Positions 52,201 through 60,801 are shown, numbered from the stretch's first letter. The stretch is DNA of 64,000 bases from Rathayibacter caricis DSM 15933 (GCF_003044275.1 NZ_PZPL01000001.1:496001-560000), one strand, 5' to 3'. The notes: generated by a model not told the origin, from the sequence alone. Program-made: numbers and translations.

Positions 52201-53018
52201 GGCCGGCAATAGGCGAGCCTCAACCAGTACCCAATGATACCGCGGAGTACTGCCCGGCGCTCACGGCATTTGGGTTGCGAGGATCAGGGGAGGCGCCAAG
52301 AGGGATTTGGCTCGGCTCCGACGATGGATGGTCGAAGCCGACGTTTGAAGGTGAATCGGACGGCTTTGGCGACCTAAACGCGACGACCCTGCAGCACATC
52401 GAGACTCAGATGGGAGTTACCTCCGGTCTCATAAAGAGGGTCGCGATTCAGTATCAGGCGGAAGATGTACCGGTCGTTGATGAACACCACGGGGACGTAT
52501 TCACGTTCTGGAACAGTATCTACGACGGTGTTGATAAACTAAAGTCGCGGCTCGAGAGAGAGTATGCGGATTGTGGAGATAAAACGAGGTACGTCATTCT
52601 TGGGTACTCACAAGGAGCTCTATCCACTCACAAAGCACTGCAAGAGCTTGGCGACGATGACTCCCCAGTCCTGAAGCAAATTGCTGCAGTCGGACTCATA
52701 TCTGACCCTGCTCGGAATCTCGATCAGCAGGAAAGTTTTTGGAGCGCAATGCCGGTAGTAGAAGACCAGCTCGTAGCTACGCCTCCTAGCCTTGTCCTCG
52801 ACGCCAGCGTCGGCTCCTGGTCCTTGTTGATCGGCACACCAGTTCTACCAGCCTCGATCACCTCTGTCACCACTTCAATATGCCACGAATTTGACACAGT
52901 ATGCGCGGTCCGGCCAGGCGCCAACATGGCCGAGCATTTCACCTATCAAAGTGATTTGCGGGGATTGGCTTATGAGATCGCATCCCGGCCACGTATGACC
53001 ATCTCTCCTGATTTATAA
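49260..53018 (+). CDS. secreted mosaic protein: Ig-like repeats, beta-helix-like region, cutinase domain
   Basis: 1252 residues with a signal peptide (IAMLLLIALVLTALPAAPAAAA). Residues about 34-495 are five near-identical modules of 91-93 residues (TLTANxGTWNPVPTFTYQWK, GATASTYKPVTADVG, TKTGYTTT), then a diverged sixth. Residues about 590-980 look like a parallel beta-helix or carbohydrate-binding region (FYIEPGATLTIQAGTSIES, GRFISEGTSTSPV). Residues about 990-1252 form a cutinase-type alpha/beta hydrolase: CPALTAFGLRGSGE, nucleophile GYSQGAL, aspartate in CHEFDTVC and histidine in EHFTY. It could bind and cleave plant cutin or polyesters. The gene is high-GC up to about 50740 and AT-rich afterwards (24 and 25 G+C in two sampled 60-base lines, 51181 and 51721), so the end seems acquired. 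Confidence 0.82.
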   Translation: MLPKLSSRARIAMLLLIALVLTALPAAPAAAATAFTTAPTPTITGTTSVGSTLTANQGTWNPVPTFTYQWKRGTTVITGATAKTYKPITTDVGKTLTVTITGTKTGYTTTSKTSLATAAIKAPAAFTAAPVPTVTGSTTVGATLTANSGTWNPVPTFTYQWKRGTTSISGATASTYKPVTADVGATLTVTVTGTKTGYTTTPKTSAPTAAIKAPAAFTAAPTPTITGTTSVGSTLTANTGTWNPVPTFTYQWKRGSTAITGATASTYKPVTADVGATLTVTVTGTKTGYTTTTKISAATAAIKAAAATAFTAAPTPTITGTASVGSTLTANAGTWNPVPTFTYQWKRGSTAITGATASTYRPVTADVGATLTVTVTGTKTGYTTTSKTSLATAAIKAAAATAFTAAPTPTITGTASVGSTLTANTGTWNPVPTFTYQWKRGSTAITGATASTYKPVTADVGATLTVTVTGTKTGYTTTTKTSAATAAIASEGMATFTTAPQPSLGMGGTPMAGSTLFSHAGTWKPTPTSLAYQWTRNSIAIAGATSSTYIATRADIGANIGVTVTASKTGYATTAKVSTSEILIQPKILVSGPISADTTWTPDYPYVLQEVWDGRFYIEPGATLTIQAGTSIESVDRFVVQGSLKIAGTNTNPVKIKFIDVGDWWAPSIEVEPRARVEITNLIQDQGYIISDNAKMFSLTKSNVPWVSAKRDWSNRTIYQEEYDYKEIVITDNTFERLSINSGWRPYYWDPATIAPIEAQRNTVYDDGAAVKNGFGGAIEITDYQLQPSTFSGTKVVGSSPFVLKGRLVEDWTIPAGNGYLFGESGDYFQVFDSSLTVQAGATMKFVNTLYDRSGLYIGANGRFISEGTSTSPVVLTCEPGSEYYNYPQCWQGLSAAAGAEVNLSNTEIRHARVGLNVYSEAKVWMRGSFVQNAVAVRTEGNAYVDARESDWGSPSGPSKTDIEGRGVDYIPWKGWETIPRPAIGEPQPVPNDTAEYCPALTAFGLRGSGEAPRGIWLGSDDGWSKPTFEGESDGFGDLNATTLQHIETQMGVTSGLIKRVAIQYQAEDVPVVDEHHGDVFTFWNSIYDGVDKLKSRLEREYADCGDKTRYVILGYSQGALSTHKALQELGDDDSPVLKQIAAVGLISDPARNLDQQESFWSAMPVVEDQLVATPPSLVLDASVGSWSLLIGTPVLPASITSVTTSICHEFDTVCAVRPGANMAEHFTYQSDLRGLAYEIASRPRMTISPDL
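49359..50741 (+). repeat. five tandem Ig-module repeats of 273-282 bp
   Basis: Units begin at 49359, 49632, 49905, 50184 and 50463 (spacing 273, 273, 279, 279) and are nearly identical in DNA, especially units 3-5. A diverged sixth begins about 50742. Confidence 0.92.
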
Positions 53019-53147
53019 GAACTGAAGCGCGCTCGTGCGGGAGATGCTGGGCTCAGTCTCTGGGTTATCCGATAATGGTGACCTGTATATATAGTTGCCG
53101 ATCTACACCGAGGACCCTGGCCTAGGACGCGGATGAGTGGGCAACAG

Positions 53148-53179
53148 AGAAGGGGAGCACCGATCGGTGCTCCCCTTCT
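53148..53179. terminator. bidirectional terminator after the mosaic gene
   Basis: A perfect 32-bp palindrome (arms AGAAGGGGAGCACCGA and its complement) 129 bases beyond the stop at 53018, between convergent units. Confidence 0.75.
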
Positions 53180-53197
53180 TGCATGCCCGGCGTGCCT

Positions 53198-54178
53198 CTA
53201 TCGGCTGAGGTCGCCTCGGTCGGCGCCCTGACCCTGGCCGCGGATTCGGCGCGTCGCTGGGACGGTGCTCGTGGCCGCCTTCGACGTCACCGCGGAGCTG
53301 GCCGGGGTCGCGTGCGCGCTGTCGGCGCTCATCCGAGCCTCGATCAGGTGCGGCGGGACGCCCTTGGACTCCATCGCCTGCACGGTTGCGTGCCGACGTT
53401 CCGAGCTGTCGTACGCGACTTCCCCCGCCTCGCGGCTCGCAGAGGATCGGTGGCGGGAGGCGTGGTGTCGGTCCTGGCGCCGTTGGCGCCCTGCGCGGTC
53501 CCCTGGCGCTCCGTGGGGGCGGGATCGCGGAAGAGCTGCGCCTGCGCGCGGGCGTCCGCGGCCAGCTCGCGTAGCTCGTCCGGCGTGGCGTGCTCGGTGC
53601 CGCCGGCCGTGGCGTCACGGTCTTAGTGGTTCGCGCGCGCTTCGAACTGTGCAGCCATCTCCGCGCGGCCGTTGTCGACGTCGGATGCGCCGGTGGTTTC
53701 TCGAGCGGCGGCGTCCCGGCCGCGGGCGTCGTTCGCGCGGTCGAGCCTGTCGGTTTCTGCGATGAGGCGTTGCGCCTCCGTGACCTCTACTCCCGCTCGA
53801 GCACGCTCGGGAGCTTCCGCGTTCTTCCAATCGTCCACGAGGCCCGCTCGCGCAGCAGCGACGGCCGCGGGGTCCGGTGTGGAAACCTGGCCGGTGTCGG
53901 TCCGGTCGATCGAGGTCTGTACCCGGTAGTCCTGGAATGCGGCCGGGTCGATGTCGCGCTTCCACTCCTCAGCCGCAGGGAGTTCAGAGTGTTGGCGTCG
54001 CCCGCGAGCGCCGCGCGGTAGTCGGTAATCAGAGCGCGCTCCGCGTTAATCAGAGCGCGCTCCGCGTTCACGTCCGGCTCCACGCGGCCGCCCGCCTGGA
54101 TGGTGAGGCGGTCGTCATCGTGGCGGTGGTAGTGCTCCGGCGCGAAGCCCGTGACCCAGTCACCCGCCGGGGTCACCT
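53198..54178 (-). pseudogene. decayed remnant resembling a conjugation or toxin gene
   Basis: On the minus strand coherent protein text hops between frames: DWVTGFAPEHYHRHDDDRL and ERALITDYRAALAGDANTLNSL, then after a shift near 53975 EEWKRDIDPAAFQDYRVQTSIDRTDTGQ and DDWKNAEAPERAR to a stop at 53623, then DELRELAADARAQAQLFRDP, then after another shift near 53430 ATVQAMESKGVPPHLIEARM and ADSAHATPAS. The last block resembles C-terminal parts of actinobacterial relaxase or zeta-toxin-like proteins from plasmids. At least two frameshifts and a stop make it non-functional. Confidence 0.6.
54027..54068. repeat. 21-bp tandem duplication
   Basis: Two identical 21-bp copies, AATCAGAGCGCGCTCCGCGTT minus its last base and repeated exactly, giving ERALINAERALIT in the relic. 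Confidence 0.9.
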
Positions 54179-54185
54179 GCGCCCC

Positions 54186-54226
54186 CTGCTGATCGAGTAG
54201 GCCGCGGAGCGGCCGTATCGAGATCC
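54186..54226. repeat. left half of repeat R1
   Basis: CTGCTGATCGAGTAGGCCGC, then GGAGCGGCCGTATCGAGATC. Only the left arm and its hairpin are present; it lies between the relic and the frameshifted regulator. Confidence 0.75.
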
Positions 54227-54246
54227 CCGTCCGCGCACCGCCGGCG

Positions 54247-55355
54247 TCAGCGGCGGGTCGGCGCCGCCGTCGAGTCGCGGACGATGAGCTCGGGGTTCAG
54301 CTGGATCCGGTAGATCGACCGGCGCGGGTTCTCGATCCGGTCGACCAGGAGGCGCACCGCCGCCTCGCCCACCTCGGTGCGGGGCGGGCTCACCGCGGTC
54401 AACGCGGGCGTGAACAGGCGCGCCACCTCGTCGTCGTAGGCGATGACCGAGAGGTCGCCCGGCACCGAGATGCCGCGGTTGAGCGCGAGATCGACGAACG
54501 CCATCGCCTCGGGGTCGGAGTGGACGAGCAGCGCCGTGACTCCGGTCGCCCGCGCGGTCTCGAGCGTCGCGTTCACGACCTCCGAGAACTCGGGGCTCGA
54601 GCGGTCGGGCAGCAGCTGCTCGAAGTGGTCGGCGGGGGTGAGGCCGAGCGACTGGCAGGCGCGCAGCCAGCCCGCCGTGATCTTCCGCGAGGTGGGCGAG
54701 GAGCGGGAGAGCACGAGCTCCACCTTCCGGTGCCCGAGCTCGGCGAGGTGGCGCGCGGCGAGTACGGCGCCGAGCGCGTGGTCGGTGGTGACCGTCTCGA
54801 GCTGCAGGTCGCCCTCGGGCTCGAGCGTCACGTCGCGCTCGACCAGCACCACGGGCACCGAGCAGTCGCTGAGCCAGCGGATGACCTCGCCCGAGTGCTC
54901 GGTGTCGGTGTTCGGCGCGACGATGAGCCCGCGCACGTCCCCCGACTTCAGGAGGCGCTCGAGGACGGGGCGCTCGTCCTGCAGCTCGTAGGAGGCTCCG
55001 CGCAGGATCACCTCGTAGCCCAGGCGCTCCCCCGCCTTCTCCATCCCGCGCAGAACGCCCGGCCAGTAGTAGGCGAGCGACGGGACCAGCACGGCGATCG
55101 AGCCGAGCGTCGCCGCGTCGCCTCGAGGCGAGCGGGGGTCTCGGCCGAGGAGGCGAGGGCGACGGCACCGCCGTGCACCCGGCTGAGCAGTCCCTCCCGC
55201 TCCATGTCGACGAGGTCGCGGCGGAGCGTCACGGTGGCCACTCCGAGCGCCTCCGTGAGCTGCGAGATCCGCACCGCTCCCTCCGAGGCGAGGGTCGTCA
55301 GGATGTGCGCGCGCCGCTCCGCGGCAAGAGGTCGTGGCAGCGTCTGATCGCTCAT
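54247..55355 (-). pseudogene. DeoR-HTH/LacI-sensor regulator split by a frameshift
   Basis: From ATG 55355, residues 1-80 are a DeoR winged helix (HILTTLASEGAVRISQLTEALGVATVTLRRDLVDMEREGLLSRVHGGAV). The frame then runs into meaningless text (RRRSARSPCWSRR), while the next frame carries ATLGSIAVLVPSLAYYWPGV, a complete LacI-type sensor to TAG-like stop 54247. The shift lies near 55100-55130 (GGCGACGCGGCGACGC). HTH plus PBP fusion is known. It should control the divergent uronide operon. It may be a dead gene, a base-call error, or a slippage site. Confidence 0.75.
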
Positions 55356-55444
55356 GTCCGGTCTCCGATCGATGTGTCCATTTGTAGCGGTAACCGGAGG
55401 AGCCCCGTCGCGCAGACGGTGACGCGTGGGCTCACTCGATCGGT

Positions 55445-55454
55445 AATGATCATT
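55445..55454. promoter_or_regulatory. possible operator, AATGATCATT palindrome
   Basis: A perfect 10-bp palindrome 18 bases upstream of the -35 hexamer of the uronide operon and in the divergent region. CGGTAACCG at 55388-55396 is a second, shorter candidate. Confidence 0.35.
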
Positions 55455-55471
55455 TAACAGCACCAGGCGTC

Positions 55472-55500
55472 TTGCTGTGTCGCTTTTCGCTGTGTACGCT
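55472..55500 (+). promoter_or_regulatory. promoter of the uronide operon
   Basis: TTGCTG at 55472-55477 and TACGCT at 55495-55500, spacer 17. The leader to the GTG at 55557 is about 50 bases and holds GAAGGAG. Confidence 0.6.
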
Positions 55501-55556
55501 TCTGATTTGTTCGGCCCGCTGGTGGGCGAGCCGGCATCGATTCGAAGGAGAACGAG

Positions 55557-57557
55557 GTGGACCCTCAGGGCGACTGGTCGCGGGACCGCTGGGTCGGCTT
55601 CGCCGACTCCCTCCTCTCCTCCGCGATGGAGTACGCGTCCGACGGCCACGGCCGGATCCTCCTCCCGGGCGCCGAGGGCGGCTACGGCCGCGCGGTCGAC
55701 GGGCTCGAGGGCTTCGCCCGCACCTTCCTCCTCGCCGGGTTCCGCATCGCGGGCGAGCGGGGCGTCGGCGTCGACCACCTGATCGACTTCTACTCCCGCG
55801 GCATCGCGACCGGCGTCGACCCCGACGCCGCCGACCGCTGGGTCCGCCTCGAGGAGCACGCGCAGGCGAAGGTCGAGGCCGCCTCGATCGCCCTCGTCCT
55901 CGACCTCACCCGCCCCTGGATCTGGGACCGCCTCGACGCCCTCACGCAGCAGCGCGTGATCGCCTACCTCGAGCCCGTCGTCGGCGACGACACCTACCCG
56001 CAGACCAACTGGGTCTGGTTCCGGATCGTCGTCCAGACCTTCCTCCGCTCGGTCGGCGGTGCGTGGTCGGCCGAGGACATCGCCGCCGACCTGGCCCGGC
56101 ACGACTCCTTCGTGCGCGAGGACGGCTGGATGGCCGACGGCGTGGAGCGCGCCTTCGACCACTACGTGGGCTGGGCGCTGCACGTGTACCCCGTGCTGTG
56201 GTCGCGGATGCAGGGCGCGGCGGAGCTCACCGCCGGGCGCCGGGCGCACGACACCGCGCAGCTCGACCGCTACCTCTCGGACGCGCTCGCCCTGACCGGC
56301 GGTGACGGCTCGCCGCTGCTGCAGGGCCGCAGCCTGATCTACCGCTTCGCCGCCGCGGCCCCGTTCTGGGTCGGCGTGCTGGCCGAGGTGCCCTCGCACT
56401 CGCCCGGCGCCCTCCGCCGCGCGGCGAGCGCCGTCGTCTCGCACTTCGCCGACCACGGAGCTCCGGACGAGCGGGGCGTGCTCACGATGGGCTGGCACCA
56501 CGAGTGGCGCACGCTCGCCCAGTCCTACTCGGGACCCGGATCGCCGTACTGGGCGGTCAAGGGGATGCTCGGCATCGCCCTGCCGGCCGACCACCCCGTG
56601 TGGTCCGCCCCCGCCGAGCCGCTGCCGATCGAGCGCTCCGACGAGCTGCTGAGCATCGCCTCCCCCGGCTGGATCGTCTCGGGGACCCGCGACGACGGCA
56701 TCGTCCGCGTGGTCAACCACGGCACCGACAAGGCGCTCGAGGGCACCGTCTCGGCGGACTCTCCGCTGTACGCCCGCCTGGGCTACTCGACGGCCGCGGC
56801 CCCGCTGCTCGACGAGCGCGGCTGGAGCGAGCCGCTCGAGCAGAGCGTCGCCCTCGTGGACGCGACCGGCGCCGGCACGGCCCGCACCGGCATGACCTGC
56901 ACGGGGACCGCGATCGACGGCTCCGTCGGCCGCGCCGGATCGACGTGGGACGCGCACTGGATCCGGGCGGCGGCGTCCTCGCACCGGCACGGCGAGGGAC
57001 TGTCCGGCAGCGCCCGCCTCGCCGGGCACCTGGTCGTCGACTCGCTCGTGCGCGGCCCCTGGGAGCTGCGGGTCGTGCGCGTCGACTCGCTCGCCGACGA
57101 CGTCCGACCCGAGGATCTGCGCCTGCGGATCGGCGGCTGGGCGACGGCCGGTGACGACGTGGCGACCGCGGCGGACGACTCCGGAGCCACGGCGGCCTCG
57201 GCCGGCCGGACCAGCGCCATCACCCTGCTGTCGGGCGGCGACGTCGACCCCGACGTCGTCGAGCGCGACGGCGCCTCCCCGCTCGGCCCCCGCGTCGCGG
57301 TGCCGGTGCTGAGCGTCCCCGTCGTCGCCGGCGAGCTCGTCGTCGCCCTGATCACCCTCACGGGTGCGGACGCGCCGCTCGCCGCCGCCGTCCGGGTCGC
57401 CCGCGAGGGCGACGACCTGCACGTGTCCGCGACCTGGCCCGACGGCCTGGTCACCGAGCACGTCCTCACAGACTCCGGAGGCGCCGCACGGCCGCTCCGG
57501 TACCCGCGGACCCGAGGTGGGGTCCTGCACGCCGATGCAAAGGAGCAGCACGCATGA
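55557..57557 (+). CDS. DUF2264 family protein (uronide/glycan processing)
   Basis: 666 residues, cytoplasmic. The N-terminal 350 residues are an alpha/alpha-barrel (ILLPGAEGGYGRAVDGLEGFARTFLLA, then NWVWFRIVVQTFL and DGWMADGVERAFDHYVGWALHVYPVLW), and the rest is beta-rich with WHHEWRTLAQSYSGPGSPYWAVKGM. DUF2264 proteins occur in rhamnogalacturonan and uronide loci and are probably glycoside hydrolases. The GTG follows GAAGGAG. It opens the operon; the stop overlaps the SBP start by four bases. Confidence 0.87.
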   Translation: MDPQGDWSRDRWVGFADSLLSSAMEYASDGHGRILLPGAEGGYGRAVDGLEGFARTFLLAGFRIAGERGVGVDHLIDFYSRGIATGVDPDAADRWVRLEEHAQAKVEAASIALVLDLTRPWIWDRLDALTQQRVIAYLEPVVGDDTYPQTNWVWFRIVVQTFLRSVGGAWSAEDIAADLARHDSFVREDGWMADGVERAFDHYVGWALHVYPVLWSRMQGAAELTAGRRAHDTAQLDRYLSDALALTGGDGSPLLQGRSLIYRFAAAAPFWVGVLAEVPSHSPGALRRAASAVVSHFADHGAPDERGVLTMGWHHEWRTLAQSYSGPGSPYWAVKGMLGIALPADHPVWSAPAEPLPIERSDELLSIASPGWIVSGTRDDGIVRVVNHGTDKALEGTVSADSPLYARLGYSTAAAPLLDERGWSEPLEQSVALVDATGAGTARTGMTCTGTAIDGSVGRAGSTWDAHWIRAAASSHRHGEGLSGSARLAGHLVVDSLVRGPWELRVVRVDSLADDVRPEDLRLRIGGWATAGDDVATAADDSGATAASAGRTSAITLLSGGDVDPDVVERDGASPLGPRVAVPVLSVPVVAGELVVALITLTGADAPLAAAVRVAREGDDLHVSATWPDGLVTEHVLTDSGGAARPLRYPRTRGGVLHADAKEQHA

Positions 57558-58858
57558 AGAGAAGATTCGCCGTCACGGGGGTGGCCCTCGCCGCCGCCCT
57601 GTCCCTCACCGCCTGCTCGGGAGGAGGAGGCGGTGACGCCGCCGCCCCCGCCGACGGTCCCGTCACCCTGTCGCTCTCGGGCTGGAGCCTGAGCACGACG
57701 CCCGAGTTCCAGGCGCTGGCCGACGCGTTCAGCGAGAAGGACCCCGACGTCACGATCGAGGTCAAGGAGTACGACGCCACCAACTACGACACGCTGATGA
57801 CCGCGGACCTCGCGGCCGGCAGCGGGCCCGACATCATCACGCAGAAGAACGTGAAGAACGTCGTGACCTACCAGTCGGGCGGCCAGCTGATGGACGTCTC
57901 GGACGTCGAGATCCCCGACTCCATCGGCGGAGCGGAGGCCTACGAGGTCGACGACAAGCAGTGGGCGACCCCCTACCGCCAGGACTCGTGGGTCCTCTTC
58001 TACAACAAGGACCTGTTCGACCAGGCCGGCGTCGCGTACCCCGACGGCTCCTGGACCTGGGACGACTACGAGTCGAACGCCGAGTCGCTGAAGACCGCGC
58101 TCTCGGCCGCCGGCAGCACCGCGAACGGCACCTACGGCCACAGCTGGCAGTCGACCGTCCAGGGCTTCGCCGCCGCGCAGACCCCCGACGTCGACATCCT
58201 CGGCGGCGACTACAGCTACCTCGAGCCGTACTACGAGCGCGTCCTCGCGCTGCAGGACGCCGGCGCGCAGGTCGACTACAACACCGTCGTCGCCAACAAG
58301 CTCACCTACCAGGCCGAGTTCGGCAAGCAGAACGCCGCGATGATGCCGATGGGCACCTGGTTCGTCGCGTCGCTGATCGCCCAGCAGAAGTCGGGCGACT
58401 CCGACACCTTCAACTGGGGCATCGCGCCGATCCCGCAGTTCGACGAGTCGACGACCGGTGAGGGCGACACCCCGGTGACCTTCGGCGACCCGACCGGCTT
58501 CGGCATCAACGCGAACATCGACGAGTCCAAGGCGGCCGCCGCCAAGGAGTTCCTCGAGTTCGCCGCGAGCGAGGAGGGCGCGGAGGTCGTCGCGTCGCTC
58601 GGCATCACCCCGGCGCTCACCAGCGACGCGGTGGCCGAGGCCTACTTCGCCGTCGAGGGCGCACCCACCGACGAGCTGTCGAAGACCGCCTGGTCCGAGC
58701 ACGACACCAAGCCGGAGAACCCCACCTCGGCCAAGACCGCGGCCGTGCAGAACATCCTGCTCGACCTGCACACCTCGGTCCTCTCGGGCTCCGCGAGCAT
58801 CGAGGACGCCGTGAAGTCGGCGGACGACCGCGTGAAGAACGAAGTCGGCACCGACTGA
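57554..58858 (+). CDS. sugar ABC transporter substrate-binding lipoprotein (SBP family 1)
   Basis: 434 residues. Lipobox LSLTAC with cysteine 21, then SBP_bac_1 features: LSLSGWSLSTTPEFQALADAF, DLAAGSGPDIITQ, VDDKQWATPYRQDSWVLFYNKDLFDQAGVAYPDGSWTWDDY, and FLEFAASEEGAEVV. It binds an oligosaccharide for the CUT1 importer encoded next. A strong hairpin follows at 58865-58896. Confidence 0.93.
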   Translation: MKRRFAVTGVALAAALSLTACSGGGGGDAAAPADGPVTLSLSGWSLSTTPEFQALADAFSEKDPDVTIEVKEYDATNYDTLMTADLAAGSGPDIITQKNVKNVVTYQSGGQLMDVSDVEIPDSIGGAEAYEVDDKQWATPYRQDSWVLFYNKDLFDQAGVAYPDGSWTWDDYESNAESLKTALSAAGSTANGTYGHSWQSTVQGFAAAQTPDVDILGGDYSYLEPYYERVLALQDAGAQVDYNTVVANKLTYQAEFGKQNAAMMPMGTWFVASLIAQQKSGDSDTFNWGIAPIPQFDESTTGEGDTPVTFGDPTGFGINANIDESKAAAAKEFLEFAASEEGAEVVASLGITPALTSDAVAEAYFAVEGAPTDELSKTAWSEHDTKPENPTSAKTAAVQNILLDLHTSVLSGSASIEDAVKSADDRVKNEVGTD

Positions 58859-58864
58859 CTCCCC

Positions 58865-58896
58865 GCGGTGGCCGGCCGACCCCGGCCGGCCACCGC
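58865..58896 (+). terminator. 14-bp stem-loop between SBP and permease genes
   Basis: GCGGTGGCCGGCCG (58865-58878) pairs perfectly with CGGCCGGCCACCGC (58883-58896) around ACCC. It lies 7 bases after the SBP stop. It should protect or partly terminate the message, giving more SBP than permease. Confidence 0.75.
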
Positions 58897-58953
58897 CTCC
58901 GCTCCACCCCGGCACAGCCTCAGCCCCAACCCCGCCCAGACCTTGGAGGTCTC

Positions 58954-59889
58954 ATGACGACCCTCGCCGCCGCCGACGCCGGCACGTCGACACCGCCGCC
59001 GAAACGGCGCCGCTCCGCGTACGCGGTGAGGAACACCCTCATCGGGTACACCTTCATCCTCCCGAACTTCCTCGGCTTCGCGGCGCTCACGCTCGTGCCG
59101 GTGATCACGCTCTTCTACATGTCGCTCACCGACTGGAACGTGTTCGGGCAGGCGAACTGGGTCGGGCTCGCGAACTTCCAGCGCCTGCTCGGCGACGGCA
59201 GCTTCCGCATCGCGCTGACCAACACGCTCTACTACGCCGCGCTGCACATCCCGCTGACGCTGATCGTCTCGCTCGGGCTCGCGCTGCTGCTCAACAACAA
59301 GCTCCGCGGTGTCGCGTTCTTCCGCACCGCCGCGTTCTTCCCCTACATCACGTCGATCGTCGCGATCGCCGTCGTGTGGAACCTGCTCTTCAGCCCCGAG
59401 TACGGACCGATCAACGAGATCCTCCGCGCGGTCGGCTTCTCGAGCCCGCCCGGGTGGCTGACGTCGTCGGAGTGGGCGATGCCCGCCGTCGTCATCATCA
59501 GCACCTGGCGCGACATGGGCTACTACATGATCCTGTTCCTCGCCGGCCTCCAGACGGTGCCGCGCGAGCTCCACGAGGCCGCCCGCGTCGACGGTGCGTC
59601 CGTCTGGCAGCGCTTCGTCAACGTGACGATCCCGTGCCTGCGGCCGACCACGTTCTTCGTCACCGTGATGCTGACCATCAACTCGTTCAAGATCTTCGAT
59701 CTGATCCTGGTGATGACCCAGGGCGGGCCCGGCCAGGCCACCCTCGTGCTCTCGCAGTTCATCTACCAGAAGGGCTTCCAGGAGAACCAGTTCGGCTACG
59801 CGTCGGCGGCCTCGGTGGTCCTCTTCCTCCTCTGCATCGTCGTCACGCTCGTGCAGTTCTTCCTCAACAGAAGGAGTGAGTCCCGATGA
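58954..59889 (+). CDS. sugar ABC transporter permease, MalF/UgpA type
   Basis: 311 residues with six helices. The N-terminus YAVRNTLIGYTFILPNFLGFAALTLVPVITLFYMSLTDWNVFG is typical, and the EAA loop is HEAARVDGASVWQRFVNVTIPCLRPT near residue 215. It pairs with the downstream permease (overlap ATGA, 59886-59889). No ATPase gene is in the operon; these CUT1 importers commonly share an MsmK-like ATPase encoded elsewhere. The ATG follows TTGGAGGT. Confidence 0.94.
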   Translation: MTTLAAADAGTSTPPPKRRRSAYAVRNTLIGYTFILPNFLGFAALTLVPVITLFYMSLTDWNVFGQANWVGLANFQRLLGDGSFRIALTNTLYYAALHIPLTLIVSLGLALLLNNKLRGVAFFRTAAFFPYITSIVAIAVVWNLLFSPEYGPINEILRAVGFSSPPGWLTSSEWAMPAVVIISTWRDMGYYMILFLAGLQTVPRELHEAARVDGASVWQRFVNVTIPCLRPTTFFVTVMLTINSFKIFDLILVMTQGGPGQATLVLSQFIYQKGFQENQFGYASAASVVLFLLCIVVTLVQFFLNRRSESR

Positions 59890-60800
59890 CCGGACTGCTG
59901 ATCCCCGAGGGCGCTCCCGTCCTGCCGCGCGTCGACGAGCCGCTCGCGCCCCGTCGGAAGACCGCCGGCCGCTCCACCCTGTCGCGCGTGGGCCGCCTGC
60001 TCGGCTACGCCGTGATGATCCTCGCCGCGGCCGCGCTGCTGCTGCCGTTCTTCTGGATGATCATGAGCTCGCTCAAGACGCCGAACGACGTCTTCTCGGT
60101 GCCGGTGAAGTGGGTGCCCGACACCTGGGTCTGGAACAACTACGTCGACATCTGGGCGCAGTCCGGGATGCTCACCTGGATCCGGAACACGCTGATCCTG
60201 GCGGTCGTCGTGACCGTGCTGCAGGTGCTCACCGGCTCGTTCGCGGCCTACGGCTTCTCGCGGATGCGGTTCCCGGGTCGCGACGTGCTGTTCCTGATCT
60301 ACATCGGCACCATCGCGGTGCCGTGGCAGTCGTACATGATCCCGCAGTTCATCCTGCTGTCGAACCTGAAGGTGTCGAACACCCTCTGGGCGATCATCCT
60401 CATCCAGGCGTTCGGCGCGTTCGGCGTGTTCCTGATGAAGCAGTTCTACGAGACGATCCCCGAGGAGCTCTCGGAGGCCGCGCGCCTGGACGGCCTGAGC
60501 GAGTACGGCATCTGGGCCCGGATCATGGTGCCCCTGTCGATCCCCGCGATCGCGAGCCTCACGCTGCTCACCTTCGTCGCCACCTGGAACGACTACCTCG
60601 GCCCGCTGATCTACCTCCGCAACCCCGACCTCTGGACGATCCAGCTCGGGCTGCAGAGCTTCGTCAGCACCCTCTACGACGCCAACTACGCGCTGCTGTT
60701 CGCGGGCCTGGTCATCTCGGTGATCCCCATCGCCGTGGTCTTCCTGCTCGGTCAGAAGTACTTCGTCGAGGGCATCGCGACCAGCGGATTGAAGGGCTGA
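59886..60800 (+). CDS. sugar ABC transporter permease, MalG/UgpE type
   Basis: 304 residues, six helices. Landmarks are PFFWMIMSSLKTPNDVFSVPVKWVPDTWVWNNY near residue 55, AAYGFSRMRFPGRDVLFL, and the EAA loop SEAARLDGLSEYGIWARIMVPLSIP near residue 200. The C-terminus GQKYFVEGIATSGLKG is the classic MalG end. Start overlaps the preceding stop. It is followed one base later by yesL. Confidence 0.95.
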   Translation: MTGLLIPEGAPVLPRVDEPLAPRRKTAGRSTLSRVGRLLGYAVMILAAAALLLPFFWMIMSSLKTPNDVFSVPVKWVPDTWVWNNYVDIWAQSGMLTWIRNTLILAVVVTVLQVLTGSFAAYGFSRMRFPGRDVLFLIYIGTIAVPWQSYMIPQFILLSNLKVSNTLWAIILIQAFGAFGVFLMKQFYETIPEELSEAARLDGLSEYGIWARIMVPLSIPAIASLTLLTFVATWNDYLGPLIYLRNPDLWTIQLGLQSFVSTLYDANYALLFAGLVISVIPIAVVFLLGQKYFVEGIATSGLKG

Positions 60801-60801
60801 C

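Noticed and set aside
53103..53618. 171-residue minus-strand frame as a gene
   Set aside because: Its text is Pro/Arg/Ser-rich without structure, while the neighbouring frames show coherent protein segments of a decayed gene; it also runs through the terminator palindrome.
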